Shown: positions 19,035 through 28,161, counted from the first letter of the stretch. The stretch is DNA of 39,929 nucleotides from Steroidobacter sp. (GCF_016790065.1 NZ_JAEUPY010000290.1:1-39929); one strand, 5' to 3'. Numbers and translations are program-made. Notes: a model not told the origin generated them from the letters alone.

Positions 19035-21146
19035 TCAGAACTTTTTGCTCACGGTGCCCAGGATGCTGCGCGTCTGGCCCGCCGTGCACATGCCGTCGAA
19101 CGGCACGGCCCAAGCGGAACAGGTGGCGTAATACTCCTTGTCGGCCAGGTTGTTGACGTTGAGCGCCAGACTCCAATCCTTGAAGGTGGCTTCGGCGCTG
19201 GCATCCACCAGCGTGACCGCCGGAGTCTTCTGGATCTGGTAATAGTCCAGCTTGTCGCCGACGCGACGCACGCCCGCACCGAGGCGCATCGTGAGATCGT
19301 TGTTGACGTACAGCATCTGGCTCAACCACAGCGACGCCAGATGATTCGGCAGATCCTCGATACGATCGCCCGCCGGATGCGACGCCGTGCCTTCAAGCAC
19401 TTTGGCATCGGTGTAGCTCCACGCTGCGTTGACGCTCAGCCCCATGCTGAAATTGAACTGCACTTCCAACTCGACACCCTTGGAACCGATCACGCCGCTT
19501 TGAATGAAGTTCTGCAGGTTGTTGGGATCGCTGGTGAGGAAGTTGCTGTCCTCGATATCGAAGTAGGTCGCTGTAATCAGGCTGTTCGAGAACGGCTGCC
19601 ACTTGATACCTGCTTCGTACTGCTCGCCTTCCTGCGGCTTGTAAGCGTTGCCGTAGAAGTCGCCACCAAAGATCGGCGTGAACGATTCGGAATAGCTGGC
19701 GAACGGCGAAACGCCAGGGAGCACTTCGGCGATCACACCGACCTTGAACGTGGTCGCGTTGATCGTGTCCTTCGGGCTCAGCGTGGCTTCTGAAGTGGCA
19801 CGGTCACGACGCGCGCCAAGCACGAACGAGAGCTTCTCGCCGATCTTCATTTGATCTTGCAGATAGATACCCAGCTGCGTGCTGCGGCTATCGAACGCGT
19901 TGCTGTAGCCGTAGTTGAACGACTGCCCGTACACCGGGTTGTAGACGTTCAGTGGAATCGTCATCTGTTCGAAACAGCCGGGATAGTAGAACACGCAGGA
20001 ATAGCCTTCGCGGCGATCCTGTTCGAACAGCGTGTAGTCGATGCCCACCAGCACCTTGTGAGCAATCGGGCCGGTGCGGAAATCGATCTGCGCATGATTG
20101 TCCGAGTTGACGATCTTGTACGAGTCGTCGAGCAGGTAGAACGCACGTGTCAGCGTGGTCCGCGCCGGATCGATGAACGTATCGACGCCGTAGTTGAACG
20201 TCGGGTACACCTCGCCGTAGTCCACATCTTGTTCCAGATAGCGGCTGTTGCTCGACAGCGCCACCGTATCGTTGAAGCGATGATTGACCAGCAGCGACAC
20301 CGACGTCTGCTCGGTGTCCATATGATTGAAGTTCGGCTCGCCGACGAAAAAGTCGATGGGAATCTTCACGTCGCTGCCGCCGGCGTGCAGCGTCTTGGTC
20401 ATGGGCAGGTAGGTCTGCGTGCCCATATCTTCCTTCTGGTACAAGCCGATCAAGGTCACATCGGTGCGTTCGCCAGGCTTCCAGGTGAATGAAGGATTCA
20501 GCACGTACTTGTCGTTGGCCTGGCCTTCCCACATCAGATCGCCGTCGCGAAGCACGCCGACGAAGCGACCGGCAAAGCTCTCGCCCAGTGGGCCGGTGAG
20601 ATCCACCTGCAGCTGTTTGCGATCCCAGTTGCCGGCCTGCAAACCGATCTCGCCACCGAATTCCCATTGCGGCCGTTTGCTCACCGCATTCAACAAGCCG
20701 CCTGAGCTACCGGCGCCGTACAGCACAGCCGACGGGCCGCGCAGCACTTCAGCACGCTCGAGGGTAAATGTTTCCTGAGTCGAGCCGTACAAACCCTTGG
20801 GTGTTTTGTTCAGCCCGTCCAGATACTGCTTCAGCGCGAAACCGCGCGCCGCGAAATAATCCGACCGCGTGTCGCTGCCTGCCAGTTCGGTCGCGACGCC
20901 AGCGGAGTAACGAAACACTTCCTGATAGGTGGTCGCGCCGCGCTCCACAATCTGTTCAGCGGTGATGACACTGATGGATTGCGGAATTTCCACCAGCAGC
21001 GTGTCAGTCTTGGTTGCCGCGCCGGCACGATCTGCGAGGACGGTGACTTCCTCGAGTGTTTCGTTGTCAGCGCCCTGGCTCTCCTGAGCTCGCAGCGCCG
21101 ACGCGAGTGCCAGCGTGCAGGCAACGGCCATCGATATCTTGTTCAT
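19035..21146 (-). CDS. TonB-dependent receptor, siderophore-receptor type
   Basis: A 703-residue outer-membrane transporter. Signal peptide about 1-20 (ends ALRAQ), then a TonB-box-like EEVTVLAD, a plug domain (IPQSISVITAEQIVERGATT, FAARGFALKQYLDGL, LERAEVLRGPSAVLYGAGSSGGLLNAVSKRP) and a 22-strand barrel ending in SILGTVSKKF with the usual terminal Phe. The plug resembles FpvA/FhuE-like siderophore receptors, but no signalling domain and no siderophore genes are near. The ATG has GGGGAG seven bases upstream. A 128-base gap separates it from the permease gene, so it could have its own promoter. Genomic company (amidohydrolase, NCS1 permease, hydantoinase-like enzymes) points to import of a nitrogen heterocycle or a metal complex of one rather than a classical siderophore. 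This is inference. Confidence 0.93.
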   Translation of the reverse strand: MNKISMAVACTLALASALRAQESQGADNETLEEVTVLADRAGAATKTDTLLVEIPQSISVITAEQIVERGATTYQEVFRYSAGVATELAGSDTRSDYFAARGFALKQYLDGLNKTPKGLYGSTQETFTLERAEVLRGPSAVLYGAGSSGGLLNAVSKRPQWEFGGEIGLQAGNWDRKQLQVDLTGPLGESFAGRFVGVLRDGDLMWEGQANDKYVLNPSFTWKPGERTDVTLIGLYQKEDMGTQTYLPMTKTLHAGGSDVKIPIDFFVGEPNFNHMDTEQTSVSLLVNHRFNDTVALSSNSRYLEQDVDYGEVYPTFNYGVDTFIDPARTTLTRAFYLLDDSYKIVNSDNHAQIDFRTGPIAHKVLVGIDYTLFEQDRREGYSCVFYYPGCFEQMTIPLNVYNPVYGQSFNYGYSNAFDSRSTQLGIYLQDQMKIGEKLSFVLGARRDRATSEATLSPKDTINATTFKVGVIAEVLPGVSPFASYSESFTPIFGGDFYGNAYKPQEGEQYEAGIKWQPFSNSLITATYFDIEDSNFLTSDPNNLQNFIQSGVIGSKGVELEVQFNFSMGLSVNAAWSYTDAKVLEGTASHPAGDRIEDLPNHLASLWLSQMLYVNNDLTMRLGAGVRRVGDKLDYYQIQKTPAVTLVDASAEATFKDWSLALNVNNLADKEYYATCSAWAVPFDGMCTAGQTRSILGTVSKKF

Positions 21147-21274
21147 CCTTCACTCCCCATAGGCTGATCTTGCTAGAAATCGTCAGCATTCATCGCAAGC
21201 TATGGCGGGGGATCGACGCTGACTAGCCCACTACCCATCGCTGCTACTCAACTACCCGGGCACGGGTCGTTCGT

Positions 21275-22525
21275 TCATACCCCTCTATTGCGTGACCACA
21301 CGCCGTAAATCACTGAAGCAACCAGCGTTGCATCGAGTGCCGGTACGGTGGTCAGCGTGAAATAACCTGCGTTGGCGAGCAGTGCGATGCCGGCGGATAC
21401 GGTCCAAGTCACAATTGCCGGCCAATGCACCGGCGCGGAGCTGTTGTTGCCGCGGAATGCGTCAATGACGTAGATGGCGGCAATCGGCGGAATGATGGCG
21501 CCGAGCAACAGCAGGAACGAAACAAACGCATCCAGAATGCCGGCCACTGCCACCAGCGCGCCTAGCACGCCGGCGATCATCGTAAATTTCCATTGCGCGA
21601 CGCTGGGGAAGGTCGCCGTCAAACTCAAACTGGCCGAATATAGATTCGCGGAATTGATGGTCCAGGTGGATAGGATCAGCACCAACAGCGCCGGCACACC
21701 GAGCCCGAAGCCGATGATCAGGCGCATGATGTCGATCTCGCCCGTCGCCAGCACTGGAATCGCTGCAGCCAAGGTCAGCAACGGCGTCGCGACTGGGAAC
21801 GACAACACCATGCCGAGCACGGATTGTTTCGCCGAACGGATGTATCGAGTGAGATCCGGCATGGCTGCGACCGTGAGCATGTTGCCGCCGATCAACGCAG
21901 ACAGCGCGATACCAAAACTCATCGGCTCCGGTGGCGTCGGATCCGGCGCGGCGACGATGCCGTAACGACGCACCGCCATCACCACAACCGTGCCGAGGAT
22001 TACGCCGAGAATGGGCACCGCAATCAGTGCCAGCCGATCGAGCGCTTTGAAGCCATAGATCGTCGTGATGGCCATCAGCACACCACCGATCAGCACGAAG
22101 GCGGCGAACGGTCCTGACACGCCCAGCACTTCCTGAGTGCCGGCCACCATGGCATTACCGAAGAACGCCGCGTTCACGCCGAACCAACCGAAGTGCACGA
22201 ACGCGATGGCAATGTTCACCAGCGCCGCCCCTTGCCGCCCGAACGAACGCTGCACCAGCAGATAAGTGGTGAGCCGAGTACGGACACTGACGACCGCCGT
22301 GAAGCACCCCATCACACACAGCAGAACGCCGGCGAGTAGTGCCACGACGAACGCTTGTCGCAAGCCCAACGCAGACGAGATCTGTGCGCTACTGAGGAAG
22401 CTCGGCAGCGAGATCGCGAAACCCGTCAATATCATCGCGACGCGCCAGCCGCCGACCGTCTCACTCTCTGGCACTGGCGCGTTGGCGAAGTGCTCAGTCT
22501 TGGATTCGAGGGTCGTGCTGGCCAT
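21275..22525 (-). CDS. NCS1-family nucleobase/hydantoin permease (CodB-like)
   Basis: A 416-residue, twelve-helix inner-membrane symporter of the NCS1 family, which imports cytosine, purines, allantoin, hydantoins and thiamine precursors. The N-terminus ETVGGWRVAMILTGFAISLPSFLSSAQISSALG and the YGFKALDRLALIAVPILGVI segment fit the CodB-type subgroup. Length is typical. It begins six bases after the DUF917 gene stop, with its ribosome-binding site (GGGTGGAAA) inside the end of that gene, so it is translationally linked to the DUF917/hydantoinase pair. It probably imports their substrate. Exact substrate not readable; no cytosine deaminase is present, which argues against cytosine. Confidence 0.9.
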   Translation of the reverse strand: MASTTLESKTEHFANAPVPESETVGGWRVAMILTGFAISLPSFLSSAQISSALGLRQAFVVALLAGVLLCVMGCFTAVVSVRTRLTTYLLVQRSFGRQGAALVNIAIAFVHFGWFGVNAAFFGNAMVAGTQEVLGVSGPFAAFVLIGGVLMAITTIYGFKALDRLALIAVPILGVILGTVVVMAVRRYGIVAAPDPTPPEPMSFGIALSALIGGNMLTVAAMPDLTRYIRSAKQSVLGMVLSFPVATPLLTLAAAIPVLATGEIDIMRLIIGFGLGVPALLVLILSTWTINSANLYSASLSLTATFPSVAQWKFTMIAGVLGALVAVAGILDAFVSFLLLLGAIIPPIAAIYVIDAFRGNNSSAPVHWPAIVTWTVSAGIALLANAGYFTLTTVPALDATLVASVIYGVWSRNRGV

Positions 22526-22531
22526 GCGTCG

Positions 22532-23656
22532 TTATTTCCACCCGTTGAGCTCAGCAATCGACCGATACGGTCCCGGTAGCCTGAAGGCATCGGGCCCGAG
22601 TACCGCCAATGCCTCAGCGGTTCGCAAAGCCTGCGGCGCACTGGCGCCGACGACTTTTACGCGCTGACCGTATTTCAAACATTCAGTCACGATGGTCTCG
22701 GCCGTTTCGCGGTCGAGAATGCTGATGATGTCCGGCACCAGCGCCCGCACTTCACCGTTCAAGCGCGCGATCAGGTTTTCGTTTTTGAATTCGACCTCGA
22801 GGCGCTGACCGCCGCCGAATGCGTCAATCACCGCTCGGCCCACCGAGAAGCCATTGCGCGTCTCGCGTTGCAGATCGACGATCTTGCCGTCGAACAACAC
22901 GCCGGCGTGATCGAACTGACGCGAGTACTTCAACGCTTCGAACAGCGCGGCAAACGGATCGCGACCACTTTCGCGGGCCAGACGAATACTGCGACCGATA
23001 CTCAGCGCGTCCGAAATCGTGCCGCGCAGAGCATTCGCCTTCATGTCACGAGCGAAGGCAGCATATTCGATGAGATGGCAAGAACCACCCAAGATCACCG
23101 ACGCGGCGCGCGCCAAACGCTCTTCGCTCACGTTGTCGACGGTCTCGAGCACCACACAGTTGCCCTTGTCGTCGGTGAGAATGGCCGGCGCCGCCTGCTG
23201 GCCGCGAATATTGAAAATGACCATCTGCGATTCGGGAAACGCGCGACCCATGCCGTCGCAATCCGCCACCGGCAACCCCGCTCGAATGCCCAGCAGAAGC
23301 GCGGCCAGCCCGTTGCTGCCGCCCACTTCCACCGGCATCACCGCGTCCACTCGGCGACCGGCGATCTGTTCGAGTCTGCGCAAGCCCTGCAAAGCCTCGC
23401 GGCCACTGGGCAATTTCTCCACTGAAATGGTGGGCGCGCCGATCCAACCGCAAGGCGCGACGAACGCATCGTCGGGCAGGGAGGCGATGTCGATCAACTC
23501 GATGACACCGCCATCGGCCAACGCCGCTTCGATCTCCATGAACGTGGTGTGCGGATCGCCGCCGCCACCCGAGCCCAAGAAGGCACAGCCGCGCGCCAGA
23601 TCGGCGACGTCGTCGATGCCCAAGCTATATGTTTTCAAAGCAGACGACGCGCTCAT
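22532..23656 (-). CDS. DUF917 protein (S-methyl-thiohydantoin-desulfurase-like family)
   Basis: A 374-residue cytosolic protein of Pfam DUF917 (PF06032). As far as I recall this family was renamed after an S-methyl thiohydantoin desulfurase; I cannot check that here. The N-terminus has the family pattern LARGCAFLGSGGGGDPHTTF (about 19-38), followed by SLPDDAFVAPCGWIGAPTIS and a MPVEVGGSNGLAALLLG stretch. The C-terminal domain includes ALVPDIISILDRETAETIVTE. DUF917 genes are commonly paired with, or fused to, hydantoinase/oxoprolinase-like ATPases, as here: the start overlaps the hydantoinase stop by four bases (ATGA). The two products probably form one enzyme complex acting on a five-membered ring amide or thio-derivative. 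Function inferred from neighbours. Confidence 0.88.
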   Translation of the reverse strand: MSASSALKTYSLGIDDVADLARGCAFLGSGGGGDPHTTFMEIEAALADGGVIELIDIASLPDDAFVAPCGWIGAPTISVEKLPSGREALQGLRRLEQIAGRRVDAVMPVEVGGSNGLAALLLGIRAGLPVADCDGMGRAFPESQMVIFNIRGQQAAPAILTDDKGNCVVLETVDNVSEERLARAASVILGGSCHLIEYAAFARDMKANALRGTISDALSIGRSIRLARESGRDPFAALFEALKYSRQFDHAGVLFDGKIVDLQRETRNGFSVGRAVIDAFGGGQRLEVEFKNENLIARLNGEVRALVPDIISILDRETAETIVTECLKYGQRVKVVGASAPQALRTAEALAVLGPDAFRLPGPYRSIAELNGWK

Positions 23657-25212
23657 GCGGCACTCATCGCCAGATCCCCGACCACCTTGGCGCGGATCTG
23701 CACCGTGTTGCCCGGGAAGTAAGAAAGATACGTTTCTTCGACGTCCACCAATCGTACCGTGTTGGCGTCGGCGCCGGCCGCAACGGCCTGCGCGGTCGCT
23801 TCACGCTCGATATCTTGCAAGGCCACAGCACGCTCTTGATGATCGTACGCGACGATGCGATCCACTTCGGCGCCGACTTGAGCGATTGCCGCGCCGACCG
23901 CGTTAGCCACCGCAGCGTGATCCGGCTTGATGACCCGCGACGCGCCCTTCAGCTCAGGCGGCACCAGAATACTGCCACCACCCACCAGCACGACGGGCAC
24001 ATCGGCAGCCGCTGTCTTCATACGATCGATGCCGTCTTCGAGCGTTTGGCGAAAGCGCGCCAGAATCTTTTCCATAACCGCGGGCTGCAGCGATGGAATT
24101 CGTGCGGGATCACCGAAGCTCGCGAGGCCCGCCTTCACCGCGATGTCGCTGGCGGTGAGCGTGTTGCCGCCGAACAGATACGCATCTTTCGCCAGCTGAT
24201 AACCGACCGAGTCCGGACCGATGGCGCGCACGTCGCCGTCGTCATCGAGATGAATTCGCGTACCGCCGCCCAGCCCGATGGACAACACGTCGGGCATTCG
24301 GAAGTTGGTACGAACGCCGCCGATGTTCACAGCAATGGAAGATTCGCGCGGAAAACCATGCACCAATGCACCGATGTCAGTGGTCGTGCCACCGATGTCC
24401 ATCACGATGGCATCGTGAATTCCAGTGAGAAACGCCGCGCCACGCATGCTATTGGTGGGACCCGAGCCGAGCGTCAGCACCGGATACTGAGCGGCGTACT
24501 TCGCTGAGATCAGCGTGCCGTCGTTCTGACTCACATACAACGGCGCGTTGATACCCATCTCGGCAAAAGCGGCCGAGAAGGAAGCCATCACATGCCGCGC
24601 CACTCGCGCTAATGCGGCGTTCAGAATGGTGGCGTTCTCGCGCTCGAGGAAACCGATACGGCCGAGCGCACTCGACATCGTTACAGCGATGTCCGGAGCA
24701 ACTTCTTTTACTAGCGCCGCGGCGCGTTGTTCCATCGAGCGGTTGATCGGCGAGAACACGCAGGAGATGGCAATGGACTGCAAGCCTTTACGTCGCAGCT
24801 GAAGCGCCGCGTCGCGGACCGCGTTCTCGTTGAATAGAGTGTTTTCCTGGCCATCGAACTCGTAGCCGCCGGGCAGTTGGAAACTCGTGCCGCCGATGCA
24901 ACGCTTCAAGTCGTCGGGCCAGCCGCTCATCGGCGGCAAGGCTTCGCCGGCCGCCCCGGCCAGCCGCAGTACCCCGACGCCCAACAAGCCTTTGCGCTCG
25001 ACCAACGCATTCACGAAATGAGTCGTGCCGATCATCACGCCTTCGATGGCGGATGTACTGACGGCCGCCGCATCGAGCACAGCGCGAGTGGCATTCACGA
25101 TGCCACTACTCACGTCGCCGGTGGTCGGCCGCTTTGCTGAAGCCAACACGGTGCGTCCCGCGACCAGAACGGCGTCCGTATTTGTGCCCCCCACATCGAT
25201 ACCTAATCGCAT
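23653..25212 (-). CDS. Hydantoinase/oxoprolinase-family ATPase subunit (HyuA-like)
   Basis: 519 residues from the ATG at 25212 (MRLGIDVGGTNTDAVLVAGR), which is the normal start of the family. A 21-codon in-frame extension upstream is Pro/Arg-rich and runs into the divergent promoter. The fold is an ASKHA-type kinase/ATPase: phosphate loops at IDVGGTNTD (5-13) and, mid-protein, DIGGTTTDIGALVHG. The DPARIPSLQPAVMEKILARF and VLVGGGSILVPPELKGASRV segments are family landmarks. Such proteins use ATP to open hydantoin, oxoproline or N-methylhydantoin rings, usually with a partner. Here the partner is the overlapping DUF917 gene rather than HyuB. Shorter than full-length oxoprolinase, as typical for this DUF917-associated group. 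Confidence 0.92.
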   Translation of the reverse strand: MRLGIDVGGTNTDAVLVAGRTVLASAKRPTTGDVSSGIVNATRAVLDAAAVSTSAIEGVMIGTTHFVNALVERKGLLGVGVLRLAGAAGEALPPMSGWPDDLKRCIGGTSFQLPGGYEFDGQENTLFNENAVRDAALQLRRKGLQSIAISCVFSPINRSMEQRAAALVKEVAPDIAVTMSSALGRIGFLERENATILNAALARVARHVMASFSAAFAEMGINAPLYVSQNDGTLISAKYAAQYPVLTLGSGPTNSMRGAAFLTGIHDAIVMDIGGTTTDIGALVHGFPRESSIAVNIGGVRTNFRMPDVLSIGLGGGTRIHLDDDGDVRAIGPDSVGYQLAKDAYLFGGNTLTASDIAVKAGLASFGDPARIPSLQPAVMEKILARFRQTLEDGIDRMKTAAADVPVVLVGGGSILVPPELKGASRVIKPDHAAVANAVGAAIAQVGAEVDRIVAYDHQERAVALQDIEREATAQAVAAGADANTVRLVDVEETYLSYFPGNTVQIRAKVVGDLAMSAA

Positions 25213-25349
25213 ATGGGCCAGTCTACGTGGCCGGCTCGACGGGCCCGCCGCTAAGACGGGTAACGGCTGCCCCACCGGTGGGCAGTCGGGCGTCGGCGAT
25301 GGGTAGCGCCGTTGATTTGCTATGCTCGACCCAGTCCCCGGAACGTACC
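25213..25349. promoter_or_regulatory. Divergent promoter region of the hydantoinase locus
   Basis: 137 bases between the start of the hydantoinase-like gene (minus) and the LuxR-type regulator (plus). Contains a perfect 12-base palindrome, CCCACCGGTGGG (25271-25282), extendable with CTG/CAG arms over one bulge (25267-25285). A TATGCT box at 25321-25326 may be the regulator's -10; no good -35 is visible. Confidence 0.5.
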
Positions 25350-28049
25350 ATGGCCTCCCCTGTGAACAGCCTCGGTGATCCGATACTCACCAAGATCGCA
25401 CCTTCGGCTCGGCCAGCCAGTCAGCACGTGCCGCGCGAGACGCTGTTGCATCGGCTGGACGAGGTCGTGTGCCACCGGCTGACCTTGCTGCATGCCCCGG
25501 CCGGTTACGGCAAGACCAGCCTGCTCGGCCAGTGGCATCGCTTGCTGGCGGAACGCGGCATCGAGGTCGCCTGGCTGACCCTGGAAGAAGAAGAGTCAGA
25601 CGCCGCCCGCTTCGCCGAGTATCTGATGGCGGCTATCGGCGGCAGCAACAGCGGCGAAAGCATGCCGACGCGGGCGGCGCTGTCCGCCATCGTGAATCGC
25701 TTGTCGCTCGCCGAACGCGACACCGTACTGATCCTCGATGACTTCCATCGCGCCGAGAGCGAAGCGGTTTGTCATTTCGTGCGCGGCTTGATCAAGTTGG
25801 CCCCGCCCCGGCTGCACATCGTGATTGCTTCCCGCGATTATCCGAATCTGGGTCAGGCGGTGCTCGCAGCCAACGAAGACCTGGTCGAGATCGGCATCGA
25901 AGATCTCAAGTTCACGCTCGACGAGGCGCAGCTGATGTTGAGTCGTGGCGCGTCGGTGCCGCTGGCCGAGGATGACATCGCTCGGCTGCTGAAGCGCACC
26001 GAAGGCTGGCCCATTGCATTACAGATGACGGCCCTGTCGTTACGTAAAGGCTGCGACCGAGCCGAGCTGATCGCCAATTTCTCCGGGCCGGCGTGGGAGC
26101 TGGCGAGCTATCTATCCGAACAGGTGTTGGCCAGTTTGCCGCCGGATATCGAGAGCATCATTACGCGCACGGCCATTCTCGAACGGCTGAACGGCGACCT
26201 GGTCAATCTGCTCTGCGAGCGCAGCGACGGCCAGCTGATGCTGGAGCAGCTGGAAAAGCAGAATCTATTTTTGCTGCCGCTGGATGCTCAGCATCTCACT
26301 TATCGTTATCACCAGCTGTTCGCCCAGATCCTGCGAGATCGACTCGTGCGTCGCGATCCGGCGGCGTTTCGGCAGTTACATCGCAAGGCCGCGCATTGGT
26401 TCAGCACTCATGGCCAGATTGCCGAAGCCGTCGGTCATGCCATCGGCGCGGCGGATGAAGAGTTTCTGGCCGTCATCCTCGACGATGCCGGCGGCTGGCG
26501 CATGATTCCCGAAGGACGAATGGAAACGCTGATCGCCGGCCTGGCGCATCTGTCCAGCGCCACCATCGCTCGTTTCCCGCGCTTGCAACTGGCCAATGTT
26601 TATCGGCTGATCAAGCAGGGGCAGATGACCACGGCACGCACCAGTTACGATGCGTTCCGCAATTCCATGGAACGCTCCAGTCTGCCCGCAGATCTTTGGA
26701 CCGAGGTGAATCTGGTCGGCGAAGTGCTCTCCGAATATGAGAACACGCCGGTGCGGCTCGAAGATCTGCTGGCCAAAGAAGCGCTGATCCTGAGTTTGCC
26801 GTCGCACGATCACTTGATGCTCGCCAATGTGTGCGAATCGCTGGGCGAGAAGTATTGCGATTGTGGCTGGCTGGAGCGAGCGCTCGAACCGACCCGGCGA
26901 GCACGCGAACACCATCGTGCGCTCGGCTCTCTCTACGGCGAAATGTTTGCTCGCCTGCTGGAAGCTCGGATCCGGCTAGCACAGGGTCGACTGGATGAAG
27001 CGCAGGTGGTGCTGAAGGAAGCCGCCGCGGATATTCATCACAACTACGGCCCGCGCTCCGACCTTGCCGCAAACTGCGCCGTGTATCAGGCGGAAACCCT
27101 GTTCGAACGCGATGCCGTCGACGAAGCCTCGGCCTTGCTCGACTGGGCTTTGCCGCACATGGAACAGTCGGACGGCTGGTTTGAGATTTATGCCTCAGGC
27201 TTTTGCACCGCCATTCGCGCCGCTTTCGGCAACAGCCCTGCGGAGGCTGAGCGCATGCTCATGCGGATGCGCACGATTGCCGGCCGGCGACATCTGACCC
27301 AGTTGCAACTGCTTGCGGACGTGTATGAAGTCGAGTCGCTGATCCATGCCGGCCGTAACGACGCCGCGCGCGAGCGCGCCGATGAAATCGGCATGAGTTC
27401 GCTGGCCGCGGCCATGAGCGAAGAAGTGCCCGCTTACCGGCACATCGCCCTCGCCGCTTCAGTGTGTCTCGCCAAACTGCATCTATGCGCCGGCGATCAT
27501 CAGGCAGCGATGGCTGAAATCGACAGTACCGAGCGCTGGGCCCGCAAACACGGCCAAAGCCGCTTGCTGATCACTTTGTGCATTCTCGCCGCGCACGCGC
27601 ATCGTCTGGCGAAGGCGCCGGAGCAAGCGATCACTCGCTTCGACGAAGCGGTGAGCATGTCCATGTTTCAGGGCTTCATCAGCCCGTTCCTGGATTGCTG
27701 GCGCTTCATCAGCATCTCGGCCACCATCGATGCGCGCCACGCCACTGCGCGCAACACCGATCGCTTCCGTGAAAATTTCTTGCGACGGCTACGCAAATCT
27801 TTGGAGCGGCATTCAGCGCAGAGTCGCGAAGCCACGTTGCTGAGCGGGCCGGAGCTGTCTGCTTTGCGTCACTTGGATCAGGGCTACACCAATAAAGAGA
27901 TTGCGCGACTGCTCAAGATTTCGCCCAACACGGTGAAGTATCACTTGAAGTCGCTTTACGAAAAACTCGGCGTGAATTCTCGCCGCGACGCCGTCCGGCT
28001 GTCGCGGGAGCAGAAGCTGCTGGACGGCGCGTCGGACGAGTCACATTAA
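25350..28049 (+). CDS. MalT-like LuxR-family transcriptional regulator
   Basis: An 899-residue STAND-type regulator from the ATG at 25350 (MASPVNSLGDPILTKIAPSA). The start 72 codons upstream would run into the hydantoinase gene and is Arg/Pro-rich, so I reject it. Domains in order: NTP-binding with Walker A HAPAGYGKTSL (about 48-58), the RPRE-like VPRETLLHRLD, Walker B TVLILDDFHRAES; a winged-helix region (about 270-370); TPR-like helical repeats (about 400-800); and a C-terminal LuxR helix-turn-helix (LDQGYTNKEIARLLKISPNT, then VKYHLKSLYEKLGVNSRRDA). Like MalT it should bind ATP and a small inducer, oligomerise and activate transcription. It is divergent from the hydantoinase operon across a 137-base gap and is the obvious candidate for its activator. 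Inducer unknown. Confidence 0.92.
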   Translation: MASPVNSLGDPILTKIAPSARPASQHVPRETLLHRLDEVVCHRLTLLHAPAGYGKTSLLGQWHRLLAERGIEVAWLTLEEEESDAARFAEYLMAAIGGSNSGESMPTRAALSAIVNRLSLAERDTVLILDDFHRAESEAVCHFVRGLIKLAPPRLHIVIASRDYPNLGQAVLAANEDLVEIGIEDLKFTLDEAQLMLSRGASVPLAEDDIARLLKRTEGWPIALQMTALSLRKGCDRAELIANFSGPAWELASYLSEQVLASLPPDIESIITRTAILERLNGDLVNLLCERSDGQLMLEQLEKQNLFLLPLDAQHLTYRYHQLFAQILRDRLVRRDPAAFRQLHRKAAHWFSTHGQIAEAVGHAIGAADEEFLAVILDDAGGWRMIPEGRMETLIAGLAHLSSATIARFPRLQLANVYRLIKQGQMTTARTSYDAFRNSMERSSLPADLWTEVNLVGEVLSEYENTPVRLEDLLAKEALILSLPSHDHLMLANVCESLGEKYCDCGWLERALEPTRRAREHHRALGSLYGEMFARLLEARIRLAQGRLDEAQVVLKEAAADIHHNYGPRSDLAANCAVYQAETLFERDAVDEASALLDWALPHMEQSDGWFEIYASGFCTAIRAAFGNSPAEAERMLMRMRTIAGRRHLTQLQLLADVYEVESLIHAGRNDAARERADEIGMSSLAAAMSEEVPAYRHIALAASVCLAKLHLCAGDHQAAMAEIDSTERWARKHGQSRLLITLCILAAHAHRLAKAPEQAITRFDEAVSMSMFQGFISPFLDCWRFISISATIDARHATARNTDRFRENFLRRLRKSLERHSAQSREATLLSGPELSALRHLDQGYTNKEIARLLKISPNTVKYHLKSLYEKLGVNSRRDAVRLSREQKLLDGASDESH

Positions 28050-28085
28050 ACCCAAGGTTTTCGCCGCTCCCAAGCAGCAATACAC

Positions 28086-28161
28086 TTTATAAGCATAACC
28101 TTATATTTGCATTTTATAAGCCTAAGGTTCTATATTGCAAATATAACGCCAGGCTTATATA
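28086..28161. promoter_or_regulatory. Large AT-rich dyad, hipBA operator
   Basis: Two pairs of inverted arms share one centre (28123.5): outer TATAAGC (28088-28094)/GCTTATA (28153-28159) and inner 11-base TTATATTTGCA (28101-28111)/TGCAAATATAA (28136-28146). TTTATAAGC also recurs directly at 28086 and 28113. The dyad overlaps the predicted hipBA promoter, as expected of an autoregulating antitoxin. E. coli HipB binds paired inverted sites in the same way, but the sequence here is different. Confidence 0.75.

Noticed and set aside
17656-19131. 491-codon plus-strand frame opposite the YtcJ-like amidohydrolase
   Set aside because: No domain, very Arg/His-rich, and the opposite frame has lipobox and metal motifs.
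25134-25349. 72-codon extension of the MalT-like regulator
   Set aside because: Runs into the divergent hydantoinase gene, is Arg/Pro-rich and has no homology to MalT N-termini.
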